A stretch of 64,000 bases of DNA, taken from Sinorhizobium arboris LMG 14919. Lineage in GTDB: Bacteria; Pseudomonadota; Alphaproteobacteria; Rhizobiales; Rhizobiaceae. The position numbers and the translations under genes are program-made. The notes under the pieces were generated by a model. It did no database searches. It saw only the letters and a list, made by a program, of their open reading frames with translations, and was not told where the DNA came from. The stretch is from positions 2,720,058 through 2,784,057 of the forward strand of contig NZ_ATYB01000014.1 in NCBI RefSeq assembly GCF_000427465.1. Direction: 5' to 3'. Positions 32,188-45,235 of this stretch are shown here, piece after piece. Position 1 is the first letter of the stretch; each line of letters begins with the position of its first letter.

Positions 32188-32216
32188 GTTGCAAGCGCTT
32201 CGGATCGATGCATAAA
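32188..32216 (+). promoter_or_regulatory. glgP: Predicted promoter of the glg operon
   Basis: TTGCAA, 17 bases, then ATAAAT, with an AT-rich stretch just upstream (TTTTAATCCTTTTAAAA). It is about 50 bases before the glgP start codon. Confidence 0.6.
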
Positions 32217-32266
32217 TTGCCATTGAACCGGGTTCGGCCTGGGGGTTTCCGAAATGCAATAAGGGT

Positions 32267-34744
32267 ATGACAGTTCTCATGATGAATCGGCTCTCAACAA
32301 CCGAACTGCCGCAACCCGCCCCCAGATCCTCGGAACCCAGTCAGCTTGCAGTCGAGATTCTCGAGCGCCTGAAATACCGTATCGGCAAGGATCCGAAAGT
32401 CGCCAAGCCGCATGACTGGCTTACCGCCGCCATTCTCGTGGCGCGCGACCGCATCACCGACAAATGGATGGACTCCACCCGCAAGACCTATGCGACCGGC
32501 GCCAAGCGCGTCTATTACATGTCGCTCGAGTTCCTAATTGGCCGCATGATGCGCGACGCGATGACGAATCTGGGGCTTATGGACGAGATGCGCGATGCGC
32601 TCGGCTCGCTCGGAGTCGATATCGACGTGATTGCCGCCCTCGAGCCGGACGCGGCGCTCGGCAATGGCGGTCTCGGGAGGCTCGCCGCCTGTTTCATGGA
32701 ATCCATGGCAACCGTCGACGTGCCTGCCTATGGTTATGGCATACGCTACATGCATGGCCTTTTTCGCCAGCAGATGGCCGACGGCTGGCAGGTGGAACTG
32801 CCGGAAACCTGGCTGGCGCACGGCAACCCCTGGGAGTTCGAGCGCCGCGAAAGCTCATACGAGATCGGCTTCGGCGGCAGCGTCGAAACCGTCAATATCG
32901 ACGAGGAAGTGCAGCGCTACGTCTGGAAGCCGGCCGAGCGCGTCATCGCCACCGCCTTCGACACGCCTGCCGTCGGCTGGCGGGCGACGCGCGTCAACAC
33001 GCTTCGCCTCTGGACCGCGCAGCCGATCGACCCGATCCTGCTCGACGCCTTCAATGCAGGCGACCATATCGGGGCGCTGCGCGAAAGCAACAAGGCGGAA
33101 AGCCTGACCCGTGTGCTCTACCCGGCCGACGCCACGCCGGCCGGCCAGGAACTGAGGCTCCGGCAGGAATATTTCTTCTCCTCCGCTTCGCTCCAGGACA
33201 TCCTGCGCAGACATCTGCAGCAATATCCGGACTTTACGTCACTGCCGGACGCCGTCGCCATCCAGCTCAACGATACGCATCCTGCCGTCTCCGTGGCCGA
33301 GCTCGTACGTCTTCTGACCGATGTCCACGGGCTCGATTTCGAGCACGCCTGGAACATCGCGCGGCGGACCTTCGCCTATACCAACCACACCCTGCTGCCC
33401 GAGGCGCTCGAGAGCTGGCCGGTTCCGCTCTTCGAGCGGCTGCTGCCGCGCCACATGCAGATCGTCTACGCCATCAACGCCAAGATCCTGATCGAGGCAC
33501 GGCGGGAGAAGCATGCGACGGATGAAGCGATCCGCAACATCTCGCTGATCGACGAAACCGGCGATCGGCGCGTGCGCATGGGCAATCTCGCCTTTGTCGG
33601 TTCGCATTCGATCAACGGCGTATCGGCTCTCCATACCGAACTGATGAAGGAAACGGTCTTCGCCGACCTGCACCGGCTCTATCCGGACCGCATCAACAAC
33701 AAGACCAACGGCATCACGCCGCGGCGGTGGCTGATGCAGTGCAATCCGGGCCTGTTCGGCCTGATCCGGGAGGCGATCGGCGACGAGTTCATGGACAATA
33801 CCGAGGCGCTTCAGGCCCTCGACGCCTTTGCAGACAAGGCGGATTTCCAGGAGCAGTTCGCAGCCGTGAAGCGTGCCAACAAGGTGCGGCTGGCTAAGCT
33901 GGTCCAGGCCAATCTCGGAATCCGGCTCGACCCCTCGGCGATGTTCGACATCCAGATCAAGCGAATCCACGAATACAAGCGGCAATTGCTGAACCTCATC
34001 GAGGCGGTGGCGCTTTACGATCAGATCCGCTCGCATCCCGAACTCGACTGGGTGCCGCGCGTCAAGCTCTTCGCCGGCAAGGCGGCACCGAGCTATCATA
34101 ACGCCAAGCTGATCATCAAACTTGCCAATGACATCGCCCGCGTCATCAACAACGATCCGGCGGTTCGCGGGCTCCTTAAGGTCGTCTTCGTTCCCAACTA
34201 CAATGTGTCGCTTGCGGAAGTGATGGTGCCGGCGGCCGATCTCTCCGAGCAGATCTCGACCGCGGGCATGGAAGCTTCGGGTACCGGCAACATGAAATTC
34301 GCTCTGAACGGAGCTCTGACCATCGGTACGCTCGACGGCGCCAATGTCGAGATGCGCGACTGGGTAGGCGAGGAAAACATCAAGATCTTCGGCATGACGG
34401 CCGAGGAGGTGGGCAAGGCGCGAGCGGAAGGGCACAACCCGCGCGCGATCATCGAAAATTCGCGCGAACTTTCGCAGGCGCTCGCCGCGATCGCTTCCGG
34501 CGTGTTTTCGCCCGACGACCGCAATCGCTTCTCCGGCCTCGTCGACGGGCTCTACAACCACGACTGGTTCATGGTTGCAGCCGATTTCGAGGCCTATGCC
34601 AAGGCGCAACGCGATATCGACCAGCTCTGGACCACGCCCTCTGCCTGGTATTCGAAAGCGGTCCGCAATACCGCCCGCATGGGCTGGTTCTCGTCCGATC
34701 GCACGATTCGGCAATATGCCGGAGAGATCTGGAGAGCCGGATGA
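32267..34744 (+). CDS. glgP: Glycogen phosphorylase
   Basis: An 825-residue PLP enzyme that releases glucose-1-phosphate from glycogen. RVYYMSLEFLIGR, AALGNGGLGRLAACFMES and AIQLNDTHPA are family marks; EASGTGNMKFALNGALTIGT carries the PLP-binding lysine. Length is standard for the bacterial enzyme. It is the first gene of glgP-glgB-glgC-glgA-pgm-glgX and overlaps glgB by 4 bases. AATAAGGG precedes the ATG. Placing breakdown and synthesis in one unit implies control mainly at the enzyme level. Confidence 0.97.
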   Translation: MTVLMMNRLSTTELPQPAPRSSEPSQLAVEILERLKYRIGKDPKVAKPHDWLTAAILVARDRITDKWMDSTRKTYATGAKRVYYMSLEFLIGRMMRDAMTNLGLMDEMRDALGSLGVDIDVIAALEPDAALGNGGLGRLAACFMESMATVDVPAYGYGIRYMHGLFRQQMADGWQVELPETWLAHGNPWEFERRESSYEIGFGGSVETVNIDEEVQRYVWKPAERVIATAFDTPAVGWRATRVNTLRLWTAQPIDPILLDAFNAGDHIGALRESNKAESLTRVLYPADATPAGQELRLRQEYFFSSASLQDILRRHLQQYPDFTSLPDAVAIQLNDTHPAVSVAELVRLLTDVHGLDFEHAWNIARRTFAYTNHTLLPEALESWPVPLFERLLPRHMQIVYAINAKILIEARREKHATDEAIRNISLIDETGDRRVRMGNLAFVGSHSINGVSALHTELMKETVFADLHRLYPDRINNKTNGITPRRWLMQCNPGLFGLIREAIGDEFMDNTEALQALDAFADKADFQEQFAAVKRANKVRLAKLVQANLGIRLDPSAMFDIQIKRIHEYKRQLLNLIEAVALYDQIRSHPELDWVPRVKLFAGKAAPSYHNAKLIIKLANDIARVINNDPAVRGLLKVVFVPNYNVSLAEVMVPAADLSEQISTAGMEASGTGNMKFALNGALTIGTLDGANVEMRDWVGEENIKIFGMTAEEVGKARAEGHNPRAIIENSRELSQALAAIASGVFSPDDRNRFSGLVDGLYNHDWFMVAADFEAYAKAQRDIDQLWTTPSAWYSKAVRNTARMGWFSSDRTIRQYAGEIWRAG

Positions 34745-36951
34745 CGGTTCCGCCCGGCAAGGATCCAACCCTCGCCCCGTCAGGCATGCTGCCAGCGCCC
34801 GAAATCGCGGCAATACTTTCCGGCACCCATAGCAACCCTTTCGCCGTCCTTGGAGTGCATGCTGCGGGCAAGACCTATGTCGCCCGGTGCTTCATTCCGG
34901 GCGCGGAATCCGTGGTTGCGGAGACGCTTAGCGGCAAGGAACTCGGCGCCCTCGAGCGGCGCGACGAGACGGGTTTCTTCGAGGGGGCGGTGTCGTTGCG
35001 CAAGGAGCAGCCGATCCGCTACCGCGCCCGCAACGGCGGCGGCGAATGGACCGTCGTCGATCCCTACAGCTTCGGTCCTGTGCTCGGGCCGATGGACGAC
35101 TACTATATCCGCGAGGGCTCGCATCTTCGTCTCTTCGACAAGATGGGCGCGCATCCGATCTGGCACGACGGCGCCGAGGGCTTTCACTTCGCCGTCTGGG
35201 CGCCGAACGCCCGCCGCGTCTCCGTAGTCGGGAGTTTCAACGATTGGGACGGACGCCGGCACGTCATGCGCCTGCGCGTCGATACGGGCATCTGGGAGAT
35301 TTTCATCCCCGGCGTGCCGGCGGGTACGCCCTACAAATACGAAATCGTCGACAGCAACGGTACGCTGTTGCCGTTGAAGGCCGACCCCTTTGCCCGGCGC
35401 TCGGAGCTCAGGCCCGACACCGCGTCGCTGACGGCGAACGAGATCGTTCAGGACTGGGAGGACGAGGCGCATCGGCGGCACTGGGCCGAGATCGACCCGC
35501 GCCGCCAGCCCATCTCGATCTACGAGGTCCATGCGGCCTCGTGGCAGCGCCGCGACAATGGCGACATGCTGTCCTGGGACGAACTGGCGGAAAGACTGAT
35601 CCCTTATTGCGTCGATATGGGCTTCACTCACATCGAGTTCCTGCCCGTTTCGGAATATCCCTATGATCCGTCCTGGGGCTACCAGACCACCGGCCTCTAC
35701 GCGCCGACCGCGCGCTTCGGCGAGCCGGAGGGCTTTGCCCGTTTCGTCAACGGCTGCCACAAGGTGGGCATCGGCGTCATCCTCGACTGGGTGCCGGCGC
35801 ATTTTCCCACCGACGAACACGGGCTTCGCTGGTTCGACGGCACCGCGCTCTACGAGCACGCGGATCCGCGCCAGGGATTCCATCCCGACTGGAACACCGC
35901 GATCTACAATTTCGGCCGTCAGGAGGTCGTCGCCTATCTGGTCAACAACGCCCTCTACTGGGCGGAGAAATTTCACGTCGACGGCCTGCGCGTCGATGCG
36001 GTCGCCTCGATGCTCTATCTCGACTATTCGCGCAGGCATGGCGAATGGGTGCCGAACGAGTATGGCGGCAACGAAAATCTCGAGGCCGTGCGTTTCCTGC
36101 AGACGATGAACACCCGCATCTACGGCATTCACCAGGGCGTGCTGACCATCGCCGAGGAATCGACCTCGTGGCCGAAGGTCTCGCACCCGGTGCATGCCGG
36201 CGGGCTCGGCTTCGGATTCAAGTGGAACATGGGTTTCATGCACGACACGCTGCAATACCTCGCGCGCGAGCCGGTGCACCGGAAGTTTCACCACAACGAC
36301 ATGACTTTCGGCCTGCTCTACGCCTTCAGCGAAAACTTCGTATTGCCGCTGTCCCATGACGAGGTCGTCCACGGCAAGGGGTCGCTGATCGCCAAGATGG
36401 CCGGCGACGACTGGCAGAAATTCGCCAATCTCAGAGCCTATTACGGATTCATGTGGGGTTATCCCGGCAAGAAGCTCCTTTTCATGGGGCAGGAATTCGC
36501 CCAATGGCGCGAGTGGTCGGAGGACCGCGGTCTCGACTGGAACCTGCTCGAATACAATCTTCACGAGGGGATGCGCCGTCTGGTGCGCGATCTGAACGGC
36601 ACCTATCGCTCGAAGCCGGCGCTGCATGCGCGCGACTGCGAGGGCTACGGCTTCGAATGGCTGATTGCCGACGACCGTGAAAATTCCGTCTTCGCCTGGT
36701 TGAGGAAGGCGCCTGGAGAGAAGCTGGTCGCCGTCGTCACCAATTTCACCCCGGTCTACCGGGAACACTACGACATCCCGCTTCCGGTCGCAGGACGCTG
36801 GAAGGAAATCCTCAATACGGACGCAGAAATCTATGGAGGAAGCGGCAAGGGCAACGGCGGCGCTGTCCATGCGCAGAACAGAGCGAACGGAGAGACAATC
36901 GCCACCATCACGCTGCCGCCTCTGGCGACGCTGATGCTGGAGCAGGAATAG
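34741..36951 (+). CDS. glgB: 1,4-alpha-glucan branching enzyme
   Basis: A 736-residue GH13 enzyme that introduces alpha-1,6 branches. An N-terminal extra domain (about 1-110), a CBM48 module (HFAVWAPNARRVSVVGSFNDWDGR) and a catalytic barrel are visible. The nucleophile Asp lies in DGLRVDAVASMLYLDY, the acid Glu in LTIAEESTSWP and the third acid in PLSHDEVVHGKGS. Its start codon overlaps the glgP stop (ATGA), giving coupled translation. A 115-base gap without a terminator follows before glgC. Confidence 0.97.
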   Translation: MTVPPGKDPTLAPSGMLPAPEIAAILSGTHSNPFAVLGVHAAGKTYVARCFIPGAESVVAETLSGKELGALERRDETGFFEGAVSLRKEQPIRYRARNGGGEWTVVDPYSFGPVLGPMDDYYIREGSHLRLFDKMGAHPIWHDGAEGFHFAVWAPNARRVSVVGSFNDWDGRRHVMRLRVDTGIWEIFIPGVPAGTPYKYEIVDSNGTLLPLKADPFARRSELRPDTASLTANEIVQDWEDEAHRRHWAEIDPRRQPISIYEVHAASWQRRDNGDMLSWDELAERLIPYCVDMGFTHIEFLPVSEYPYDPSWGYQTTGLYAPTARFGEPEGFARFVNGCHKVGIGVILDWVPAHFPTDEHGLRWFDGTALYEHADPRQGFHPDWNTAIYNFGRQEVVAYLVNNALYWAEKFHVDGLRVDAVASMLYLDYSRRHGEWVPNEYGGNENLEAVRFLQTMNTRIYGIHQGVLTIAEESTSWPKVSHPVHAGGLGFGFKWNMGFMHDTLQYLAREPVHRKFHHNDMTFGLLYAFSENFVLPLSHDEVVHGKGSLIAKMAGDDWQKFANLRAYYGFMWGYPGKKLLFMGQEFAQWREWSEDRGLDWNLLEYNLHEGMRRLVRDLNGTYRSKPALHARDCEGYGFEWLIADDRENSVFAWLRKAPGEKLVAVVTNFTPVYREHYDIPLPVAGRWKEILNTDAEIYGGSGKGNGGAVHAQNRANGETIATITLPPLATLMLEQE

Positions 36952-37066
36952 AGCGTCCACCCGACGGGAACTTGGTACGACGGGCGGAACAGGAGGAAAT
37001 CTTTGGGCTTCGCGGCGTCCAAGAGAGCGCCGAGCAGCCCCCTGAAATGATTTTGGGGAGGGATAA

Positions 37067-38329
37067 ATGGTGGAAAGACGTACGCAGCCCCTGGCCCGTG
37101 ATGCTATGGCCTACGTTCTCGCCGGCGGCCGCGGCAGCCGGCTCAAGGAACTGACCGACCGGCGTGCGAAACCGGCAGTCTATTTCGGCGGAAAGGCGCG
37201 TATCATAGACTTCGCGCTCTCCAATGCGCTGAATTCCGGCATCCGTCGCATCGGCGTCGCCACGCAGTACAAGGCCCACTCGCTGATCCGGCATCTCCAG
37301 CGCGGCTGGAACTTCTTCCGGCCGGAGCGCAATGAGAGCTTCGACATCCTGCCGGCCAGCCAGCGCGTCTCCGAAACGCAATGGTATGAAGGCACCGCCG
37401 ATGCGGTCTATCAGAACATCGACATCATCGAGGACCACGGCGTCGAATACATGGTGATCCTCGCAGGCGACCACGTCTACAAGATGGATTACGAACTGAT
37501 GCTGCAGCAGCACGTCGATTCGGGTGCCGACGTAACGGTAGGCTGCCTGGAGGTGCCGCGCATGGAGGCGACGGGCTTCGGCGTCATGCATGTCGACAAT
37601 GAGGACCGGATCATCGCCTTCGTCGAGAAACCGGCCGATCCGCCGGGCATTCCGGGCAACCCGGAGATGGCACTCGCCTCCATGGGTATCTACGTGTTCC
37701 ACACGAAGTTCCTGATGGACATGCTGCGCCGGGACGCCGCCGATCCGAAGTCGAGCCGCGACTTCGGCAAGGACATCATTCCCTACATCGTCGAACACGG
37801 CAAAGCGGTGGCCCACCGCTTCACCCATTCCTGCGTCCGGTCCGACTTCGAACGCGAGGCCTATTGGCGCGACGTCGGCACTATCGATGCCTACTGGCAG
37901 GCAAACATCGATCTCACCCATATCACGCCCGAGCTCGACATCTACGACAGCACCTGGCCGATCTGGACCTTTTCCGAAATCAAGCCGCCGGCCAAATTCG
38001 TCCATGACGACGAAAATCGCCGCGGTTCGGCCACGTCTTCGCTCGTCTCCGGCGATTGCATCATCTCGGGTGCCGCGCTCAACAGGAGTCTGCTCTTCAC
38101 CGGCGTCAGGGTGAATTCATACTCCAGACTCGAAAATGCCGTAGTTCTCCCCGACGTGACGATCGGGCGGCATTCGATTCTGCGCAACGTGGTCATCGAC
38201 AGCCGCGTCGTCATTCCGGAGGGCCTGGTCGTCGGCGACGATCCGGAGCTCGACGCGAAACGCTTCCGACGCACGGAAAACGGGGTTTGCCTGATTACGC
38301 AAACGATGATCGACAAGCTGGGAATGTAG
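37067..38329 (+). CDS. glgC: Glucose-1-phosphate adenylyltransferase
   Basis: A 420-residue nucleotidyltransferase that makes ADP-glucose from ATP and glucose-1-phosphate, the committed and allosterically controlled step of glycogen synthesis. The N-terminal [22 protein letters not shown] holds the nucleotide-binding loop, VEKPADPPG lies at the sugar-phosphate site, and the C-terminal left-handed beta-helix begins near 300. GGGGAGGG lies just before the ATG. glgA follows after 6 bases. Confidence 0.97.
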   Translation: MVERRTQPLARDAMAYVLAGGRGSRLKELTDRRAKPAVYFGGKARIIDFALSNALNSGIRRIGVATQYKAHSLIRHLQRGWNFFRPERNESFDILPASQRVSETQWYEGTADAVYQNIDIIEDHGVEYMVILAGDHVYKMDYELMLQQHVDSGADVTVGCLEVPRMEATGFGVMHVDNEDRIIAFVEKPADPPGIPGNPEMALASMGIYVFHTKFLMDMLRRDAADPKSSRDFGKDIIPYIVEHGKAVAHRFTHSCVRSDFEREAYWRDVGTIDAYWQANIDLTHITPELDIYDSTWPIWTFSEIKPPAKFVHDDENRRGSATSSLVSGDCIISGAALNRSLLFTGVRVNSYSRLENAVVLPDVTIGRHSILRNVVIDSRVVIPEGLVVGDDPELDAKRFRRTENGVCLITQTMIDKLGM

Positions 38330-38335
38330 CCGGGT

Positions 38336-41411
<3,076 letters not shown>

Positions 41412-41418
41412 GGTGCAT

Positions 41419-41576
41419 GGCCTGCCGGCCATCTCCCCCACAAGGGGGAGAAAAGATGCGGCACGCTTCTCGCTCTGACCCAAGCATTCCGCCTGCAGCG
41501 ACCTTTTTGGCGAGCACGAGGCAGCCGCTTGTATTCTCCCCCCTCGTGGGGGAGATGGCCGGCAGGCCAGAGGGGG
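41419..41576. repeat. RIME-like mosaic palindromic element between pgm and glgX
   Basis: GGCCTGCCGGCCATCTCCC at 41419 and GGGAGATGGCCGGCAGGCC ending at 41568 are inverted arms about 100 bases apart. Each has its own small hairpin (CTCCCCC..GGGGGAG). This arrangement matches the Rhizobium-specific intergenic mosaic elements known from S. meliloti. It sits inside the glg operon and could act as an mRNA processing or attenuation point. Confidence 0.8.
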
Positions 41577-41624
41577 CAAGCGGGCCATTGTCTTCAACAC
41601 AGTATCAAGAAGGGAAGCACCTTC

Positions 41625-43589
41625 ATGCCGACGACCGGAATTCCACCTCTCGGCGTGACGCGCACACCCGACGGGACGCAATTTGCGGTCTGGTCTCACA
41701 ATGCCGCGCGCATCGATCTCTGCCTCTTCGACGGGTCGGGCGACAAGGAACTGCGCCGTCTGCCGATGCAGCGCGCGGGCGATGTCCACAGCATCACTCT
41801 GCCCGACATAGCTGACGGCACCCGCTACGGGCTGCGCGCGGACGGGGTATACTCGCCCGACCACGGACTTTGGTTCGACCCGTCGAAACTGCTGGTCGAC
41901 CCCTATGCGGTAGAACTCGACAGGCCATTTCGCCATGACGCGCGGTTGACCCGATTCGGCGAGGAGACGGCGGACCTCGTGCCGAAAGCCATCGTGACCG
42001 AGGTGAAACCCGTAGTGCCGAAGCGTCCTCTGTTTGCATCGGGGGCGTTCATCTACGAGGTTGCGGTCAAGCCGTTCACCATCCTTCACCCCGGCGTGCC
42101 GGAAGAGAAGCGCGGCACGGTGGCTGCTCTCGCCGAACCCGTCATCATCGATCATCTCGCGAGCCTCGGCGTTTCCGCGGTCGAACTCATGCCGATCGTC
42201 GCCTGGGTCGATGAGCGGCACCTGCCTGCGCTCGGCCTCCATAACGGCTGGGGTTATAATCCGATCGCACCGATGGCGCTCGATCCACGCCTCGTGCCCG
42301 GCGGCGTCGAGGAACTGCGCAAAACCGTGGACGCCCTGCACAAGGCAGGCATCGGAGTCATCCTCGATCTGGTCTTCAACCACTCCGGCGAGAGCGATCG
42401 CTTCGGCACCACGCTTTCGATGCGCGGGCTCGACAACCTGACCTATTATCGCCATGCGACGGACCGGCCGGGCGAGCTCATCAACGACACCGGCTGTGGC
42501 AACACGATCGCCTGCGACCAACCGGTGGTTCGGGCCCTGATCCTCGACAGCCTGCGACATTTCGTGCTCGCCGCCGGCGTCGACGGTTTCCGCTTCGACC
42601 TCGCCTCGATCCTAGGCCGTGACATGGGCGGTTTCCACCGCGACGCGGCGCTTTTCTCGGCGATCTCCGCCGATCCCATCCTTTGCGACCGCGTGCTCGT
42701 CGCCGAGCCCTGGGACACCGGTCCCGGCGGGTACCAGCTCGGCAATTTCCCTCATCCATTCCTCGAATGGAACGACCGTGCCCGCGACGACATCCGCCGC
42801 TACTGGCGCGGCGACCGGCACGCTGTCGGCGCGCTTGCGACCGCGCTCGCCGGCTCCTCGGACAGTTTTTCGCGATGGGGCGAGACGGCCACGCGCAGCC
42901 TGAACTTCATCGCCGCCCATGACGGCTTCACGCTGATGGATCTCGTCTCCTACGCCCGAAAGCACAATGAGGCGAATGGCGAAGGCAATCGAGACGGCCA
43001 CGACGAGAACTTTTCGTGGAACAATGGCGCCGAGGGCGCTATCGGCGATCCGGAGATCGCCGCCTTGCGGCAACGTGATGTCATGGCACTGCTCGGCACG
43101 CTCTTCGCCTCGCGCGGCGCAATCATGGTGACGGCCGGCGATGAAGGCGGACACAGCCAGGGCGGCAACAACAATGCCTATGCGCAGGACAATGCGGTGA
43201 CCTGGCTCGACTGGAGCAAATTCGACCATACGCTCGTCGAGCACGCCGCCCGGCTCTCCGCCATGCGCCGGCGCTTTTCCGTCTTTGGCGAGACCGCGTT
43301 CTTCACGGGCAGCGGCGACATCGCCTGGTTGCGCCTCGACGGAAAACCGCTGACCGTGGAGGATTGGGAGCACCCCGCAACCGACAATCTCGTCATGATG
43401 CTGGCGACCGAAGATCGCCGACAGAAGCGCTCGACCCGACTTGCCGTTGTTATCAATCGCAGCCACGCTCCGCACCCGTTCCGCCTGCCTGCGAGCCTCG
43501 ACGGCGAATGGCGCGACGCTCTCTCGGACGCGCCTGCGCCAGCATCCGCATCGGCCCGTTCGGTCACCTTCCTCATCGAGTTTTTTTAA
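41625..43589 (+). CDS. glgX: Glycogen debranching enzyme
   Basis: A 654-residue GH13 isoamylase-type enzyme that removes alpha-1,6 branches from phosphorylase-limited glycogen. An N-terminal CBM48-like domain (GVTRTPDGTQFAVWSHNA) precedes the barrel. The catalytic acids lie in GFRFDLASILG, LVAEPWDTGPGGY and the third in FIAAHDGFTLMD; NGWGYNPIAPMALDP is also family-typical. The open frame begins at 41529 inside the repeat, but AAGAAGGGA precedes the ATG at 41625, which starts a normal N-terminus. It is last in the operon. Confidence 0.95.
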   Translation: MPTTGIPPLGVTRTPDGTQFAVWSHNAARIDLCLFDGSGDKELRRLPMQRAGDVHSITLPDIADGTRYGLRADGVYSPDHGLWFDPSKLLVDPYAVELDRPFRHDARLTRFGEETADLVPKAIVTEVKPVVPKRPLFASGAFIYEVAVKPFTILHPGVPEEKRGTVAALAEPVIIDHLASLGVSAVELMPIVAWVDERHLPALGLHNGWGYNPIAPMALDPRLVPGGVEELRKTVDALHKAGIGVILDLVFNHSGESDRFGTTLSMRGLDNLTYYRHATDRPGELINDTGCGNTIACDQPVVRALILDSLRHFVLAAGVDGFRFDLASILGRDMGGFHRDAALFSAISADPILCDRVLVAEPWDTGPGGYQLGNFPHPFLEWNDRARDDIRRYWRGDRHAVGALATALAGSSDSFSRWGETATRSLNFIAAHDGFTLMDLVSYARKHNEANGEGNRDGHDENFSWNNGAEGAIGDPEIAALRQRDVMALLGTLFASRGAIMVTAGDEGGHSQGGNNNAYAQDNAVTWLDWSKFDHTLVEHAARLSAMRRRFSVFGETAFFTGSGDIAWLRLDGKPLTVEDWEHPATDNLVMMLATEDRRQKRSTRLAVVINRSHAPHPFRLPASLDGEWRDALSDAPAPASASARSVTFLIEFF

Positions 43590-43664
43590 TGATTTAGGGC
43601 CACTTGCTAGACGTTGCCAGGCCGGCTTATAGATCGGCTGGAGGCCCATTTTTAGGACAGCCAT

Positions 43665-44153
43665 ATGCCGCAGGATATTTCACTTTCCGATATCAAGGAT
43701 CTGATCGGCAAGGAGCTCGGCGTCTCCGACTGGATCACCGTGACGCAGACTACGATCGACCGTTTTGCCGAGGCGACGAGTGACTTCCAGTTTATCCACA
43801 CCGATCCGACGCGGGCCGCGGCGGAGACGCCTTTCGGCGGCACCATTGCGCATGGATTTCTCTCGCTGTCACTGCTTTCGGCGATGAATTACAATTGTCT
43901 GCCCAAGATCCGCGAACAGACAATGGGCATCAATTACGGATTCGAAAAGGTGCGTTTCGTGGCGCCGGTCAAGAGCGGCGCGCGCGTGCGCGGCCGCTTC
44001 ACCATGGCGGACGCACGCTTCCGCGGGGCCGGAATGCTGATGATCACCTATGACGTCACGGTCGAGATCGAAGGCGAAAGAAAGCCTGCCCTGACCGCCA
44101 TCTGGCAGACAATCATCCAGTTCGATCCGAAGGACCGGCCGGCCGATGTCTGA
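43665..44153 (+). CDS. MaoC-family hot-dog dehydratase
   Basis: A 162-residue R-specific enoyl hydratase-like protein. The catalytic motif is clear: SDFQFIHTDPTRAAAETPFGGTIAHGFLSLSLL, with the Asp-His pair of hydratase 2 enzymes. It may hydrate short enoyl-CoA intermediates in fatty-acid or polyhydroxyalkanoate metabolism. It overlaps the next gene by 8 bases, so the two are probably translated together. It follows glgX after 75 bases without an obvious terminator. Confidence 0.9.
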   Translation: MPQDISLSDIKDLIGKELGVSDWITVTQTTIDRFAEATSDFQFIHTDPTRAAAETPFGGTIAHGFLSLSLLSAMNYNCLPKIREQTMGINYGFEKVRFVAPVKSGARVRGRFTMADARFRGAGMLMITYDVTVEIEGERKPALTAIWQTIIQFDPKDRPADV

Positions 44154-45219
44154 GGGGTCGGCGGGCGAGGCACGCATTCGCGACGCCTTCCGCGGCCAGG
44201 CGAAGTCCTGTGACGCGCTGGGCTCGCCATTTACCGCCCGGCTTTGCCGCCTTGTGGCCGACCGGCTGGATGCAAGCTCGCCGGTCGGCGAGCAGATTCT
44301 CGGCTGGCGCGGCGATCCGACCTCCAAGGGCGATTCTGTCGCGCTTCGTCTTGCCGGTGCCCTGCATGCCCTGGTTCTCTCCGGCCGCAGCTCGGATCTC
44401 CATGCGTGCTACCCGCCGAATCGCACGAGCGAGGATTCGCTCTGGAGGGCGATCAGCCGGGCAATGCGACAGGAGACCGATTTCATCCTCGGCCGTCTCA
44501 CCTCCGCGCCGCAGACTAACGAAGTGCGCCGCTCCGCCGCGCTGCTTCCCGGTTTCATCACCGTGGCCCAGCTTTTCGGAAAGCCCCTCGTTCTATCAGA
44601 GGTCGGGGCCAGCGCCGGTTTGAACCTTCACTGGGACCGCTACGGCTATGTCCTACCGAACAGCCGCTGGGGCGATGAAGCCAGCGCGGTGACCATTGCC
44701 GCCGAGTGGTCCGGAGCGACGCCGCCTCTGAGAGCCGTCGAGGTCATCGACCGCGCCGGCTGCGACATCAATCCGCTCTATCCGGCGGATGAGGAAGATC
44801 GGCTGCGGCTTCTCTCCTATGTCTGGGCCGACCAGCAGGACAGGATAGAACGCACGCGACGAGCGCTGGATTTGGCCGCCGAGGGCGGCAGCCTCGTAGA
44901 GCGAGCGGACGCGATCGACTGGTTGAAGAGGCGGCTGGCGCGCAAATACCCGGGCGCTGCCCACGTCATCTATCACTCGATCGCCTGGCAATACCTGCCG
45001 GAAGCCGCGCGCCGAGAGGGCGAGGCCCTGATCGCCGCCGCCGGGGCGGCCGCAACCGATGACGCTCCCCTTGCACGACTGCAAATGGAAGCCGACGGCC
45101 GCACGCCGGGTGCAGCGCTGATGCTGCAGATCTGGCCGAAGGGCGACCGGCAACTCGTCGGCCGTGCCGATTTTCACGGGCGCTGGGTTGAGTGGCAGGG
45201 ATGGCCGGCGAGCGACTGA
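44146..45219 (+). CDS. DUF2332 family protein
   Basis: A 357-residue cytoplasmic protein of the DUF2332 family, whose function is unknown. Recognisable segments are FRGQAKSCDALGSPFTARLCRL at the start, TNEVRRSAALLPGF, and LSEVGASAGLNLHWDRYGY, a glycine-rich turn reminiscent of the SAM-binding loop of methyltransferases. The C-terminus has a Trp/Gly-rich end. It overlaps the MaoC gene by 8 bases. I assign no activity; a methyltransferase-like fold is only a guess. Confidence 0.82.
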   Translation: MSEGSAGEARIRDAFRGQAKSCDALGSPFTARLCRLVADRLDASSPVGEQILGWRGDPTSKGDSVALRLAGALHALVLSGRSSDLHACYPPNRTSEDSLWRAISRAMRQETDFILGRLTSAPQTNEVRRSAALLPGFITVAQLFGKPLVLSEVGASAGLNLHWDRYGYVLPNSRWGDEASAVTIAAEWSGATPPLRAVEVIDRAGCDINPLYPADEEDRLRLLSYVWADQQDRIERTRRALDLAAEGGSLVERADAIDWLKRRLARKYPGAAHVIYHSIAWQYLPEAARREGEALIAAAGAAATDDAPLARLQMEADGRTPGAALMLQIWPKGDRQLVGRADFHGRWVEWQGWPASD

Positions 45220-45235
45220 TCCAACTCAGCCCGCA

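Noticed and set aside
43597..43655. Possible terminator after glgX (GGGCC..GGCCC then ATTTTT)
   Set aside because: The arms are only five pairs and are separated by nearly 50 bases with no good inner stem.
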